NCBI GenBank assembly: GCA_016779995.1
Contig: JADHMO010000012.1
Location: 1 to 50,024 of the forward strand
DNA: 50,024 nt
Direction: 5' to 3'
Source: Flavobacteriales bacterium
GTDB lineage: Bacteria > Bacteroidota > Bacteroidia > Flavobacteriales > UBA7312
Numbering within the stretch: position 1 is the first letter of the stretch; every line of letters starts with the position of its first letter. Positions 1 through 9,586 of the stretch are shown here, one piece after another. Position numbers and translations under genes: made by a program. The notes under the pieces were generated by a model. That model worked only from the letters and a program-made list of their open reading frames with translations, had not been told where the DNA came from and did not search any database.

Positions 1-1172
1 CTTTCGGAATAGCAAATATTAACAACAGTAAATTCGGAGTAAGCCGAATTGGTGATACAGTAATAAACCTATCAAAGTTGTATGAACTAGGGGCATTTCA
101 TGGTATCCTTTCTGAAAACTATTTTGACAAAGATTTTTTAAACGACTTTCTTAAAAAGAAAAAATCAGATTGGCGTTCTGTTAGGAATAGAATATCTGAA
201 ATTTTTACTGATGAGAATAATAAAGATAAATTTACTTCTGCCTTATTTGACTTACAAGATGTAGAAATGTGTATGCCAGTAAAAGTTGGAGATTACACAG
301 ACTTTTATTCTTCTCGCCAACATGCTTATAATGTGGGTTGTATGTTTAGAGATCCTGACAATGCCTTGTTGCCAAATTGGCTACATATACCTGTAGGCTA
401 TCATGGTCGTGCATCGTCCATAATACTATCTGGCACAGATATTTACAGACCTAAAGGTCAACAATTACCTTTAGATGCAAAAGCACCTGTTTTCGGACCT
501 TGTAAATTACTAGATTTTGAATTAGAAATGGCATTCATTACTGGTGAAGGAAAACCGTTGGGTGATTCTATTTCAATAGATGAAGCTGAAGATTATATTT
601 TCGGAATGGTTATTTTCAACGATTGGTCTGCAAGAGATATTCAGAAATGGGAATACGTGCCATTAGGACCATTTTTAGCTAAAAACTTCGCTTCCTCTAT
701 TTCGCCTTGGATTGTTACATTAGATGCATTAGAACCTTTCAGATGTCAAGGTGAAGAACAGAAGCCTGAAGTTCTACCTTATTTAAAGTTTACAGGAAAT
801 AAAAACATTGATATCAATTTAGAAGTTCAGATTGAATCCGATAACTTCTCTGCACATACTGTCTCAAAATCCAACTACAAATACATGTACTGGAATATGA
901 ATCAGCAATTAGCCCATCATACCGTAAATGGCTGTGACATCCACGCTGGTGATATGATGGCTTCAGGAACTATTTCTGGAAATGATGAAAGTGCCTATGG
1001 CTCAATGTTAGAGCTTTCTTGGAAAGGTACAAAACCATTATCAATGCCTGATGGCAGCGAACGTAAATTTATCAACGATGGTGACACCGTTATAATGAAA
1101 GCATATAGCACTAAAGACAATGTTAGAATTGGATTTGGTGAAGTTAGAACAAAAGTACTCCCCTCTAAATAA
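1..1172 (+). CDS. fahA: Fumarylacetoacetase, 5' end cut by window edge
   Basis: This enzyme hydrolyses fumarylacetoacetate to fumarate and acetoacetate, the last step of tyrosine/homogentisate breakdown in the cytosol. The frame is open from base 3 with no start codon, so the true start lies outside the window; the TTG at 78 is an internal codon. Family hallmarks are visible in order: VGYHGRASS (catalytic His region), LDFELEMAF (metal-binding Glu pair) and FNDWSARDIQKWEYVPLGP, followed by the usual C-terminal GDTVIMKAY core. The gene ends only 8 bases before the RSH gene, so the two may be co-transcribed. No other tyrosine catabolism gene is visible here. The family assignment is secure; only the N-terminus is missing. 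Confidence 0.95.
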   Translation, partial: FGIANINNSKFGVSRIGDTVINLSKLYELGAFHGILSENYFDKDFLNDFLKKKKSDWRSVRNRISEIFTDENNKDKFTSALFDLQDVEMCMPVKVGDYTDFYSSRQHAYNVGCMFRDPDNALLPNWLHIPVGYHGRASSIILSGTDIYRPKGQQLPLDAKAPVFGPCKLLDFELEMAFITGEGKPLGDSISIDEAEDYIFGMVIFNDWSARDIQKWEYVPLGPFLAKNFASSISPWIVTLDALEPFRCQGEEQKPEVLPYLKFTGNKNIDINLEVQIESDNFSAHTVSKSNYKYMYWNMNQQLAHHTVNGCDIHAGDMMASGTISGNDESAYGSMLELSWKGTKPLSMPDGSERKFINDGDTVIMKAYSTKDNVRIGFGEVRTKVLPSK

Positions 1173-1180
1173 CCTTCACT

Positions 1181-3388
1181 TTGCAGTCTATAAATCTTGA
1201 CATAGAAAGAAAAGAAATTCTCAATAGATACAGAGGATTACTTAGAGATTGTAGTGATAAAACCGATAAGGAAGATAAAAAACGTATTCGTAAAGCTTTT
1301 AACATTGCTGTTGAGGCTCATAAAGATATGCGTCGTAAATCTGGTGAGCCCTACATTTATCATCCAATTGATGTTGCGAGGATAGCTGCTAAAGACATTG
1401 GTTTAGGTACAACTTCTATAATTTGTGCTTTATTACACGATGTTGTTGAAGATACCGATTATACCTTAGAAGATATTGAACGTATTTTTGACTCTAAGGC
1501 AGCAAGAATTATAGACGGATTAACTAAAATTTCTGATGTATACGATCAAAACGTATCTATGCAAGCTGAAAATTTTAGAAAGATGCTTCTCACCCTTTCT
1601 GACGATGTTCGAGTTATTCTTATAAAGCTAGCTGACAGATTGCATAATATGCGTACTCTAGCCTCTATGCCTAAACATAAACAGTTAAAGATTGCCTCTG
1701 AAACATTGTACCTCTACGCCCCTCTTGCTCATAGGTTAGGGCTTTATGCTATTAAAACAGAGCTAGAAGATTTAGGATTAAAATATACCAAATCTGAAAT
1801 TTATAAGGCTATTTCAGAGAAATTAGCTGAAAGTAAACGATCAAGAGTTCGTTACATCAATAAATTTACAATCCCGCTAAAAGAAGAATTAAATAAACAA
1901 GAATTTAATTACACCATTAAAGGGCGACCTAAATCCATTTTTTCTATTCGAAATAAAATGTTGAAACAAGGTGTAGAATTTGAAGAAGTATTTGACAAAT
2001 TTGCTATTCGGATTATCATTCAAGCTAATCCAGAAGATGAAAAGGCTTTTTGCTGGAGAGCTTACTCTATTGTCACTGATTTTTACAAGCCTAATCCAGA
2101 TAGATTAAGAGATTGGATTTCAACCCCAAAAGCCAATGGGTATGAAGCTCTGCACACTACTGTTATGGGACCTAATGGAAAATGGGTAGAAGTACAAATT
2201 CGAACTGAAAGAATGGACGATATCGCTGAAAAAGGCTTTGCTGCCCATTGGAAGTACAAAGACTCATCTTCGAAAGAATCAAATCTTGATAATTGGATTA
2301 ATAGAATAAGAGAGTTATTAGAAAATCCAGATTCCAATGCCATAGATTTTGTGGATAATTTTAAAATGAATCTTTTCTCTGAAGAAATATTCATTTTTAC
2401 TCCAAATGGCGACTTAAAAACATTACCTAAAGATGCTACTCCTCTTGACTTTGCATATGAAATACATACAGAAGTTGGTAGCCATTGTTTAGGTGCTAAA
2501 GTCAATGGTAAACTAGTACCATTTTCTCACATACTAAAAAGTGGAGACCAAGTAGAGATTATAACATCTAATAAACAATCACCAAAGGAAGATTGGCTAA
2601 GTTTCGTTAAAACTTCTAGAGCAAAGTCAAAAATCAAAAACGCTCTGAAAGAAGAAAAAAAGAAAATAGGGCAAGAAGGAAAAGAATTATTATTAAGGAA
2701 ATTAAGGCATATAAAAATTAACTTCAATCATAATACCGAAAATGAAATGTTGAAGTTTTTTAACCTTAAAAACAGCCTTGACATGTACTATCTTTTTGGT
2801 GTTGGTAAGCTTAATAATAAGCATATCCGTTCTTATGTGAACACCAAAAATCAAGGTTGGTATGGTTTGCTAAAAAGTAAAATTTCTAAGAAGGAACAAA
2901 AGAATATTGGCAACAGTGAAACAGTAAAACGTGCCAATAGTCAACCTGCTATACTTTTTGGTAATGATAAACAAATACTAGATTACAAACTTGCTAAATG
3001 CTGTTCTTCCATCGGTGGTGATGAGATATTTGGCTTTACAACTATCAATGAGGGAATAAAGGTTCATAATGTCAATTGTCCTAACGCTATTCAGCTACAA
3101 TCTAGATATGCTTATAGAATTTTAAAAGCCAAATGGGCTACTATTGAAAATCTAGAATACTCAGCCATTTTACGTATAAACGGCTTTGACCAAATTGGTT
3201 TAGTCAATAAAATCACTAAACTCATTTCTAACGAAATGAATGTGAATATTTCGTCCATTAATATCAAATCAAACAACGGTATTTTTGATGGTAGAATTTC
3301 TGTAATCGTAATTAATAAAGTCCACCTCGAAAATCTTATTAACAAATTAGAGAGTATTGAAGGTGTTGAGTCGGTAGAACGTCTTTAA
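1181..3388 (+). CDS. RelA/SpoT (RSH) (p)ppGpp synthetase/hydrolase
   Basis: This cytosolic stringent-response enzyme of 735 residues makes and probably degrades (p)ppGpp. The N-terminal HD hydrolase domain carries HD at 86-87 and ED at 90-91 ([11 protein letters not shown]), with [12 protein letters not shown] further on. The synthetase domain includes GRPKSIFSI and [20 protein letters not shown] (near 320). A TGS domain starts near 398 ([19 protein letters not shown]) and an ACT domain occupies about 660-735. An intact HD motif suggests a bifunctional Rel type rather than a synthetase-only RelA. The start is TTG at 1181: the frame is closed by a stop at 1166-1168 and the next ATG (residue 50) would delete part of the HD domain. 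It is followed by fur and purA, a common order in Flavobacteriia. Confidence 0.95.
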   Translation: MQSINLDIERKEILNRYRGLLRDCSDKTDKEDKKRIRKAFNIAVEAHKDMRRKSGEPYIYHPIDVARIAAKDIGLGTTSIICALLHDVVEDTDYTLEDIERIFDSKAARIIDGLTKISDVYDQNVSMQAENFRKMLLTLSDDVRVILIKLADRLHNMRTLASMPKHKQLKIASETLYLYAPLAHRLGLYAIKTELEDLGLKYTKSEIYKAISEKLAESKRSRVRYINKFTIPLKEELNKQEFNYTIKGRPKSIFSIRNKMLKQGVEFEEVFDKFAIRIIIQANPEDEKAFCWRAYSIVTDFYKPNPDRLRDWISTPKANGYEALHTTVMGPNGKWVEVQIRTERMDDIAEKGFAAHWKYKDSSSKESNLDNWINRIRELLENPDSNAIDFVDNFKMNLFSEEIFIFTPNGDLKTLPKDATPLDFAYEIHTEVGSHCLGAKVNGKLVPFSHILKSGDQVEIITSNKQSPKEDWLSFVKTSRAKSKIKNALKEEKKKIGQEGKELLLRKLRHIKINFNHNTENEMLKFFNLKNSLDMYYLFGVGKLNNKHIRSYVNTKNQGWYGLLKSKISKKEQKNIGNSETVKRANSQPAILFGNDKQILDYKLAKCCSSIGGDEIFGFTTINEGIKVHNVNCPNAIQLQSRYAYRILKAKWATIENLEYSAILRINGFDQIGLVNKITKLISNEMNVNISSINIKSNNGIFDGRISVIVINKVHLENLINKLESIEGVESVERL

Positions 3389-3456
3389 AAAGTGTTGAAA
3401 AATTAGTCCTCTTTCTTTTCAAAAAAAAGTTATTTTTACCCTTTACATTATTACAA

Positions 3457-3909
3457 ATGTCTAGGATAGAATCGACTTCATCTGTATTAGAAATCTTTAC
3501 TCAATATCTTGAGAAAAATGGTCAGCGTAAAACTCCTGAACGCTTTGCAATTTTGCAGGAAATATACGACCACAATGGTCATTTTGATATTGAGACCTTG
3601 TACATAAAAATGAAGAACAAAAAATATAGAGTAAGTAGAGCTACTTTATATAATACTATTGAGCTTTTAATTGATAGTAAATTAGTTAGAAGACATCAGT
3701 TTGGTAAAAACCAATCTCAATATGAAAAATCCTTAATTAGTGGTCAGCACGACCATTTGATTTGTTCATCGTGTAAATCCGTAATTGAGTTTTGTGACCC
3801 AAGAATACAAAATATTAAAAATACTGTAGAAGAACTGCTAAAGTTTAAAGTCTCAAATCATTCCTTAAACCTCTATGGTTTATGTGAAAAGTGTCAATCA
3901 AAAAAATAA
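3457..3909 (+). CDS. Fur-family transcriptional regulator
   Basis: This 150-residue metal-responsive repressor has a winged-helix DNA-binding domain (about 15-85; [12 protein letters not shown] and [14 protein letters not shown]) and a C-terminal dimerisation/metal domain. [15 protein letters not shown] provides the His-rich sensor segment and the first Cxx[10 protein letters not shown] at the end provides the second CxxC, together the structural zinc site of the family. The sequence does not decide whether it senses iron (Fur), zinc (Zur) or peroxide (PerR). It lies 68 bases after the RSH gene and 10 bases before purA, so it probably shares a transcript with purA. It is a full-length member. 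Confidence 0.93.
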   Translation: MSRIESTSSVLEIFTQYLEKNGQRKTPERFAILQEIYDHNGHFDIETLYIKMKNKKYRVSRATLYNTIELLIDSKLVRRHQFGKNQSQYEKSLISGQHDHLICSSCKSVIEFCDPRIQNIKNTVEELLKFKVSNHSLNLYGLCEKCQSKK

Positions 3910-3919
3910 ATATATATAG

Positions 3920-5185
3920 ATGTCGGTAGATGTATTACTAGGCCTACAATGGGGCGATGAAGGAAAAGGTAAAATTGTTGATGTACTTACTCAAGACTAT
4001 GACATTATTGCTCGTTTTCAAGGAGGTCCTAACGCAGGTCATACCCTTGAATTTGATGGAATAAAACATGTGTTACATACTATACCCTCTGGTATATTCC
4101 ATAAAAACGCCATCAACATCGTTGGTAATGGAGTGGTTATAGACCCCATTATCTTCAAAAAGGAAATAGATGCCCTTAATAAGATGGAAGTCGATTTAAC
4201 TAAAAAATTATTGCTTTCAAAAAAAGCCCATCTTATTCTACCTACTCATAAAATATTAGATGCTGCTTCTGAAAAAGCCAAAGGTAAAAGCAAAATAGGC
4301 TCTACTTTAAAAGGAATAGGACCTACTTATATGGACAAAACAGGCAGAAATGGTCTTAGAGTAGGCGATATCAATTCATTAGAGTTTAAGAATCGTTATG
4401 ATAAACTTGTAGCTAAACATAAACGCATGTTGGATAATGATTTTATGGATTTTGAGCTAGATAGTTTAGAAAAAGAATGGTTTGAAGGCATAGAAGTATT
4501 AAAGTCGTTTACCCACATTGATAGTGAACACTATTTGCATCAAGCACAAAAAGAAGGTAAAAAGATACTAGCTGAAGGCGCACAAGGTACTTTATTAGAT
4601 ATTGATTTTGGTTCCTATCCTTTTGTAACTTCTTCTAATACCATTTCTGCTGGTGCTTGTACAGGATTAGGAATAGCACCAAATAAAATTGGTGATGTTT
4701 ATGGAATTTTCAAAGCCTATTGTACAAGAGTTGGTAGTGGCCCCTTCCCTACCGAATTGTTTGATGAAGTAGGCGAATTTATCGGAAAAGTCGGTAATGA
4801 ATTTGGTGCAACTACTGGTAGAAAAAGACGTTGTGGCTGGATAGATATACCCGCTCTTAAATACGCTATTGCTATTAATGGCGTTACTAAGTTAATGATG
4901 ATGAAAGCAGACGTGCTTAGTAACTTGGAAAACATTCAAGTTTGTACACACTACAAATACAATGGTGAATTAATTGACTATTTACCCTTTGATGCTAGTG
5001 AAGATACTATTGAGCCTGTTTATAAAGAATTAGCCGCTTGGAAAGAAGATTTAACTCAATTGTCTTCTCTTGATGATGCTCCATCTCAATTGATAGACTA
5101 TATCGATTTTCTTGAAAAAGAACTAGAAACACCTATTGTAGTGGTTTCGGTTGGCCCTGATAGAACCCAAACTCTTAACAGATAA
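3920..5185 (+). CDS. purA: Adenylosuccinate synthetase
   Basis: This enzyme condenses IMP and aspartate with GTP to adenylosuccinate, the first committed step of AMP synthesis in the cytosol. Its 421 residues match the usual family length. The signature GLQWGDEGKGK lies at 8-18, followed by FQGGPNAGHT, STLKGIGPTYMDK, the GTP/IMP region EGAQGTLLDIDFGSYPFVTS, and TTGRKRRCGWID near the C-terminal third. The ATG at 3920 is 10 bases after fur. The downstream OstA-like gene begins a few bases after the purA stop, suggesting one operon. There is no sign of damage. Confidence 0.97.
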   Translation: MSVDVLLGLQWGDEGKGKIVDVLTQDYDIIARFQGGPNAGHTLEFDGIKHVLHTIPSGIFHKNAINIVGNGVVIDPIIFKKEIDALNKMEVDLTKKLLLSKKAHLILPTHKILDAASEKAKGKSKIGSTLKGIGPTYMDKTGRNGLRVGDINSLEFKNRYDKLVAKHKRMLDNDFMDFELDSLEKEWFEGIEVLKSFTHIDSEHYLHQAQKEGKKILAEGAQGTLLDIDFGSYPFVTSSNTISAGACTGLGIAPNKIGDVYGIFKAYCTRVGSGPFPTELFDEVGEFIGKVGNEFGATTGRKRRCGWIDIPALKYAIAINGVTKLMMMKADVLSNLENIQVCTHYKYNGELIDYLPFDASEDTIEPVYKELAAWKEDLTQLSSLDDAPSQLIDYIDFLEKELETPIVVVSVGPDRTQTLNR

Positions 5186-5189
5186 GCAT

Positions 5190-6683
5190 TTGATTTTACT
5201 TAGAAATATGGCATTAATGATAGTATTCATTAATGTGATATATGCTCAAGAAAAAAGTCAATTAGAGATTATTAACGCCAATTACACCTACTTTGACCAG
5301 AGTAAATACCCCGATATTCGAAGATTAGTCGGTGATGTTAGATTTATGCACGAAGGTGCTATAATGAATTGCGATAGTGCTTGGCATTATTTTAAGGAAA
5401 ATCGTTTTGAAGCCTACAGCAATATACATATCAATAAAGGAGATAGCATCCATTTATATGGAGAAAAACTAGATTATAACGGCTCTAACCACAAAGCTAT
5501 ATTACAACGCAATATTGTATTGAAAGATAGAGATATGCAATTAAAAACAGAAGAATTGCATTATTTTTTAAAAACAAACATCGCTTCCTATTATTCAGGA
5601 GCAATAATCACTAATAAAGAAAATGTTTTAAAAAGCCAAAAGGGAGATTATCTTTCATCTTCAAAAACTCTAGTCTTTAAAAGCGATGTCACTTTAGACA
5701 ATCCTGAATATCTCATCGAGTGTGACACCCTACACTACAATACAGAATCAGAGATAGCTTATTTTTATGGACCTACAACCATAACATCGGATAGTAACTT
5801 CATTTATTGTGAAGACGGTTGGTATAATACGCTCACCGATAAATCTGAATTTAGTAGTAATGCTTATTTTAAAAATGATAATCAAAAATTATCTGGAGAT
5901 ATCTTGTTTTACGATAGAAAAAATGGCTACGGTAAAGCCTTGAATAACATAGCTATAGAAGATACGGCTAACGATTACACAATATATGGTCATAAAGCTG
6001 AATATTTTGAAAAATTAGACAGTTCAATAATTACCATAGAACCTTTATTAGTGGCTGATTTTGATGACGATACCTTATACCTACATTCTGATACTATTAT
6101 TGCCAATTTAGATAGCTTACAACACCAGCAAATCAAAGCCTTTACAGGTGCTAAATTTTATAGTGAAAATTTGCAGGGTAAATGTCAGCTACTCTATTAT
6201 TATATGAGGGATTCAACCATTCAAATGTATAACGAACCCATACTTTGGTCGGACAATTATCAATTAAGCTCAGAGCATGTTATTTTAGAAATTAAAAACA
6301 ATGCCATTGACAAAATGAATCTCTTGCAAAATGCCTTTATTATTTCTGAAGATAGCTTGGATTTATACAACCAAATTAAAGGTAGAAATATGATGGGCTT
6401 CTTTAAAAGAAATGAACTGCATAAAATTAATGTTAATGGTAATGGACAAGCCGTTTATGTTATCAAAGATGAGGAAGATAAAATTTCTGGTATTAATACG
6501 GTTAGTTGTAGCCAAATGAATATATATGTGGATAACAAAGAAATACATCGTATATCTTTTCAAAAACAACCCAATGCAACCATTTATCCAATAGAAGAAT
6601 TACCACAAAAATGGAAAAGGCTAGAAGGCTTTGAAGAACGTTATTCGGAACGTATTATTGACAAAGAAGATATTTGGGAGTAG
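5190..6683 (+). CDS. OstA/LptA-like LPS transport protein
   Basis: This is a periplasmic or outer-membrane-linked protein of the OstA family, expected to help carry lipopolysaccharide to the outer membrane. The mature part is dominated by short repeated beta-strand units (for example GDVRFMHEGAIMNCDSAW, LHYNTESEIAYFYGPTTI), as in the beta-jellyroll fold of LptA/LptD N-domains. I favour the TTG at 5190, because it gives an Arg followed by a hydrophobic stretch ending IYAQ, a plausible signal peptide. ATG 5208 is the alternative, and a start at 5151 would overlap purA by 35 bases. It is about 500 residues, much longer than enterobacterial LptA, which is usual for Bacteroidetes homologs. A separate LptD-like gene is at 13065. 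Exact role inferred from family. Confidence 0.85.
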   Translation: MILLRNMALMIVFINVIYAQEKSQLEIINANYTYFDQSKYPDIRRLVGDVRFMHEGAIMNCDSAWHYFKENRFEAYSNIHINKGDSIHLYGEKLDYNGSNHKAILQRNIVLKDRDMQLKTEELHYFLKTNIASYYSGAIITNKENVLKSQKGDYLSSSKTLVFKSDVTLDNPEYLIECDTLHYNTESEIAYFYGPTTITSDSNFIYCEDGWYNTLTDKSEFSSNAYFKNDNQKLSGDILFYDRKNGYGKALNNIAIEDTANDYTIYGHKAEYFEKLDSSIITIEPLLVADFDDDTLYLHSDTIIANLDSLQHQQIKAFTGAKFYSENLQGKCQLLYYYMRDSTIQMYNEPILWSDNYQLSSEHVILEIKNNAIDKMNLLQNAFIISEDSLDLYNQIKGRNMMGFFKRNELHKINVNGNGQAVYVIKDEEDKISGINTVSCSQMNIYVDNKEIHRISFQKQPNATIYPIEELPQKWKRLEGFEERYSERIIDKEDIWE

Positions 6684-6690
6684 TTTTTAG

Positions 6691-7854
6691 CTAAAAATCA
6701 CCAAAACCCCAAACTATACCAATATTGGCGTAATACAAATTACCTTCAAAAAATTCATCTGATTGAGAAATGATATCGTATCCAACATTTAGTGCCAAAG
6801 CAAAATGATGTTTTGGACTAAGCATTCCATAATACGGATATTTAGCATCAAATTGAGCTATTTTAATTTCTGCACGACAACCAACTCCATAAGTGAAGTT
6901 ATTTATTAAAACATATTCCTTGTCATGTTCAGAGGGTTCAAATTTATTACTCTCCAATGAAGTCGCTGATAGGTTAATATACGGAGCAAAGTTTAGCCTT
7001 TCAGAATTATCCGTGAAATAACCCAAAAATATACCTCTTTTGAAATATGTTATGGATTCGTTCAATTCAAAATTAACGGATTCATTATTATCTGAATATC
7101 CAAAAAATGGAGTTTTTACTTTAAAGTTAGTAGTATTAAGATAAAAACTAGCAAATACCTTATTAATTCTTAAATCCATAGACATGTTAAAAATTAGGTT
7201 AGTAGAAAATGTATTTTTTAAATTATTAGTTAAGCCAACACCACCTGTGCCAAATGTATACGTAAAATAGGCTGGATTATGTTTTTTAGGCAATCCCTTC
7301 TGTACAAATTCAGAATATTTAGTTTCTGGAAAATCACTTTTATAGTTCCTTAATAATTTAGAATATTCTTCATTTTTAGAACCCTCTATAACTTGGTGTA
7401 AATAAATATCTATTATTCTTTTCCCTTCACTTTCTATAGAAGTCTTTTTTAAGTTACTTAATATGTTTTCTTTTTTATTGTAAATTTCTTTTTGCAATAC
7501 ATTGCCTATCTCGTAAGAATCTGGATAAAGCATTTGATTCTTGTATTTTTCATAATTTTCAACTTTTTCTAAAAAGCCAGAAAAATCTGATGTGAGTAAA
7601 CTAATATTTAAATTTTCTAAATAGTAAAAAGCAGAATAGGCTTTATCTGCTGTGTATTCAGTTAAATATTGGCTAATTTCTTTTGCTTTTTCATAGTCTT
7701 CTTTGGCAATGGATTGAATCAATAGCTTTCTACCATTATTCACAAATTCAGTTGTGGAATCAGAAAATGATTTTATTTCATTTTCAATTTGAGCATTTAA
7801 ATTAGAAAATATAAAGATTAGAAATAAAAGAGGTAATGCAATTTTAGTTTTCAT
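6691..7854 (-). CDS. Secreted protein of unknown function
   Basis: I do not recognise this 387-residue protein. The start at 7854 (MKTKIALPLLFLIFIFSNL, then NAQ) gives a clean Sec signal peptide and sits 21 bases after a Bacteroidetes -7 box at 7876-7883; an upstream ATG at 7878 lies within that box and is rejected. Residues about 25-190 look alpha-helical and charged. From about 200 the protein has alternating beta segments (YFTYTFGTGGVGLTNNLK, FASFYLNTTNFKV, LALNVGYDIISQ) ending in aromatic VWGFGDF, which suggests an outer-membrane beta-barrel or surface beta domain. It ends 7 bases from the convergent OstA-like gene. It interrupts the otherwise conserved envelope cluster and is probably lineage-specific. 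Confidence 0.8.
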   Translation of the reverse strand: MKTKIALPLLFLIFIFSNLNAQIENEIKSFSDSTTEFVNNGRKLLIQSIAKEDYEKAKEISQYLTEYTADKAYSAFYYLENLNISLLTSDFSGFLEKVENYEKYKNQMLYPDSYEIGNVLQKEIYNKKENILSNLKKTSIESEGKRIIDIYLHQVIEGSKNEEYSKLLRNYKSDFPETKYSEFVQKGLPKKHNPAYFTYTFGTGGVGLTNNLKNTFSTNLIFNMSMDLRINKVFASFYLNTTNFKVKTPFFGYSDNNESVNFELNESITYFKRGIFLGYFTDNSERLNFAPYINLSATSLESNKFEPSEHDKEYVLINNFTYGVGCRAEIKIAQFDAKYPYYGMLSPKHHFALALNVGYDIISQSDEFFEGNLYYANIGIVWGFGDF

Positions 7855-7875
7855 GACATTAATTTTAAGGTATAA

Positions 7876-7883
7876 CAAATGTA
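7876..7883 (-). promoter_or_regulatory. Bacteroidetes -7 promoter box
   Basis: On the minus strand this reads TACATTTG, a perfect match to the TAnnTTTG -7 element used by the primary sigma factor of Bacteroidetes. It ends 21 bases before ATG 7854 and so supports that start for the unknown secreted protein. No clear -33 element was recognised. Confidence 0.6.
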
Positions 7884-7898
7884 TGAAAATTATATAGT

Positions 7899-8366
7899 TT
7901 AGGAAATATACTTAGCTAACCAACTTTCTGATAATGGCACTTTCCATTTACTTTCGTATTCACTTTTGGTCCTTACCAAATTATTATACACTACTGTTTG
8001 AGGAGTAAGCTGTTTTTTAAACTCTGCTAGAGGTAATGCCTGAGTTAATTCGCCGTCCAAAAAGGCAATATTCATTCTGTTGAAAAAGTCGATATTGTAT
8101 TGATTAGCGATAGCTTTGATTACTGCTACCGAACTATCAATAGAACAACCACTTGCCCCCTGCATACTTTCATCTACAAACAAGCAAATGAACCAATCGT
8201 GTATCTGAAATGAACAATGCAATGCTGTGCCATGGGTATTCCAATTGTTACATAAATCGGTGAGTTGACTTTCTATATCTGTCTTTTCAGCAGCATTAAA
8301 AGCCCTATCAGATTGATAAATCCATACTCTAGCATCAGAGCTTATTTGATCGTAAGGAACGTACAT
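7899..8366 (-). CDS. Conserved Bacteroidetes protein (often mislabelled ABC transporter ATPase)
   Basis: This 155-residue cytosolic protein belongs to a family I recall from Flavobacteriia, beginning MYVPYDQISSDARVWIYQS and containing GASGCSIDSSV and a terminal SESWLAKYI. Database entries for it often carry the name ABC transporter ATPase. The sequence has no Walker A, Walker B or ABC signature motif, so that name is not supported. The conserved Cys/His residues (LHCSFQIHDWF, GCSIDSS) are notable. It starts 2 bases after the stop of the CCG-type Fe-S gene and is the last gene of that run, so a role linked to the electron-transfer module is the best contextual guess. Function unknown. Confidence 0.85.
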   Translation of the reverse strand: MYVPYDQISSDARVWIYQSDRAFNAAEKTDIESQLTDLCNNWNTHGTALHCSFQIHDWFICLFVDESMQGASGCSIDSSVAVIKAIANQYNIDFFNRMNIAFLDGELTQALPLAEFKKQLTPQTVVYNNLVRTKSEYESKWKVPLSESWLAKYIS

Positions 8367-8368
8367 GT

Positions 8369-9157
8369 TTAAAGGTCTTGAGCTTGAGCAATCATTTCAG
8401 CAATATCCATGACTTGAATGTCATTTTCTTTCTCTTTGTTTTTGATACCGTCTGTCATCATAGTATTACAAAATGGACAGCCTGTAGCAATAAACTCAGG
8501 TTTTACGGCCAAAGCATCTTCTGTACGCTCAATATTAATGTCTTTGTTGCCTTTTTCTGGCTCTTTAAACATCTGAGCACCTCCCGCCCCACAACATAAG
8601 CCTTTGGCTTTGCAACGTTTCATTTCAACCAATTCGGCATCAAGTTTCTGAATCAATTCTCTTGGTGCTTCATAAACATCATTGGCTCTACCCAAGTAAC
8701 AAGGGTCATGAAAAGTAATTTTCTTACCTTCAAAACTTCCTCCTTCAATAGTTAGTTTGCCATTGTCTAACAACTCTTTCAGCAATTGAGTATGATGTAC
8801 TACATCATATTTTCCACCTAAGTCTGGATATTCATTTTTTAGGGTGTTAAAGCAGTGTGGACAAGCTGTAACCACCTTTTGAACCTCATAAGCATTCATG
8901 ACTTCAATATTTGCCATAGCTTGCATTTGGAATAAAAATTCGTTTCCAGCTCGTCTTGCAGGGTCACCACTACAACTTTCTTCAGTACCAAGCACAGCAA
9001 ATTTGACATTTGCTTTATTTAAAAGTTTGACAAATGCTTTTGTAATCTTCTTTGCTCTGTCATCAAAACTTCCTGCACAACCTACCCAAAAAAGAACTTC
9101 TGCTTTTTCTCCTTTGGCCATAAGTTCTGCCATTGTTGGTACTACTAATTCACTCAT
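8369..9157 (-). CDS. CCG-domain (Fe-S)-binding protein, HdrB/GlpC-like
   Basis: This 262-residue protein has two cysteine-rich CCG-type modules of the kind found in heterodisulfide reductase subunit B, GlpC and LutA, which bind an iron-sulfur cluster and pass electrons. Visible pieces are FWVGCAGSFDDR and VVTACPHCFNT (first module), then HDPCYLGRANDVYEAPRE, LCCGAGGAQMFKE and ATGCPFCNTMM (second module). No transmembrane segment is present. It lies 3 bases from the HAD-like gene and close to the membrane 4Fe-4S protein at 9579-10886, its likely electron donor or acceptor. The real substrate of this pair is not known to me. Confidence 0.9.
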   Translation of the reverse strand: MSELVVPTMAELMAKGEKAEVLFWVGCAGSFDDRAKKITKAFVKLLNKANVKFAVLGTEESCSGDPARRAGNEFLFQMQAMANIEVMNAYEVQKVVTACPHCFNTLKNEYPDLGGKYDVVHHTQLLKELLDNGKLTIEGGSFEGKKITFHDPCYLGRANDVYEAPRELIQKLDAELVEMKRCKAKGLCCGAGGAQMFKEPEKGNKDINIERTEDALAVKPEFIATGCPFCNTMMTDGIKNKEKENDIQVMDIAEMIAQAQDL

Positions 9158-9160
9158 ATC

Positions 9161-9586
9161 TTATTTTTCAAATACTTGAATAGTTACATTTTTTTCTACT
9201 AAATCTGTAAACTTACCTTCATATCGAGTCGCTCTTACCAAGTGATTATCTATCCAATGGTAATTGCCTCCTCTAGGTTTGCCCATAAGCATACCGTGGT
9301 ATTTAAATCCGTGCTTTTTTAACCATGTTTCTGTTACTTCTCGGTGTTCTTCAATTCTAGAAGTAAAAAAAGTAATGATGTGTCCTTCATCATACCATTT
9401 GTTCAAAGTCACTAAAGCATCTGGATATAATTCTGCAGTAGCCATTCTTTCAGGCTCTTCATTAGGGATATCGTCACATATAGTGCCATCGATATCAATC
9501 ATATAATTTTTAACATGTTCTGGTAATACTGGACTTATATGTTGTCCATTTACAATTTTGTCTTCTAAATTAATCTTGTTATTCAT
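9161..9586 (-). CDS. HAD-like phosphatase family protein
   Basis: This 141-residue protein shows compact HAD-superfamily motifs: motif I MIDIDGTICDD (nucleophile and acid Asp pair, near 30-36), motif II FFTSR, and a later MGKPRGGNYHWIDN segment carrying Lys and Asp residues that can act as motifs III/IV. It is short, with no separate cap domain. Substrate unknown; family members are sometimes misannotated as phosphoheptose isomerase. The gene overlaps the start of the next operon member downstream by none but overlaps the end of the membrane 4Fe-4S gene by 8 bases, so translation is probably coupled. Its conserved place inside a redox gene run is unexplained. Confidence 0.8.
   Translation of the reverse strand: MNNKINLEDKIVNGQHISPVLPEHVKNYMIDIDGTICDDIPNEEPERMATAELYPDALVTLNKWYDEGHIITFFTSRIEEHREVTETWLKKHGFKYHGMLMGKPRGGNYHWIDNHLVRATRYEGKFTDLVEKNVTIQVFEK

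Noticed and set aside
78-80. TTG at 78 as the start of fumarylacetoacetase
   Set aside because: The frame upstream is open to the window edge and reads like the family N-terminus (FGVSRIGDTVINL), so the gene is truncated by the window.
2083-2505. Open frame of 140 codons on the minus strand inside the RSH gene
   Set aside because: It lies wholly antisense to conserved synthetase and TGS domains and shows no domain of its own.
6684-6697. TTTTTAGCTAAAAA palindrome as a bidirectional terminator between convergent genes
   Set aside because: The stem is AT-only with no proper loop and no clear T-run beyond it; it would be unstable.
7899-8366. ABC transporter ATPase
   Set aside because: There are no Walker A, Walker B or ABC signature motifs and the protein is only 155 residues; the name is a database habit.
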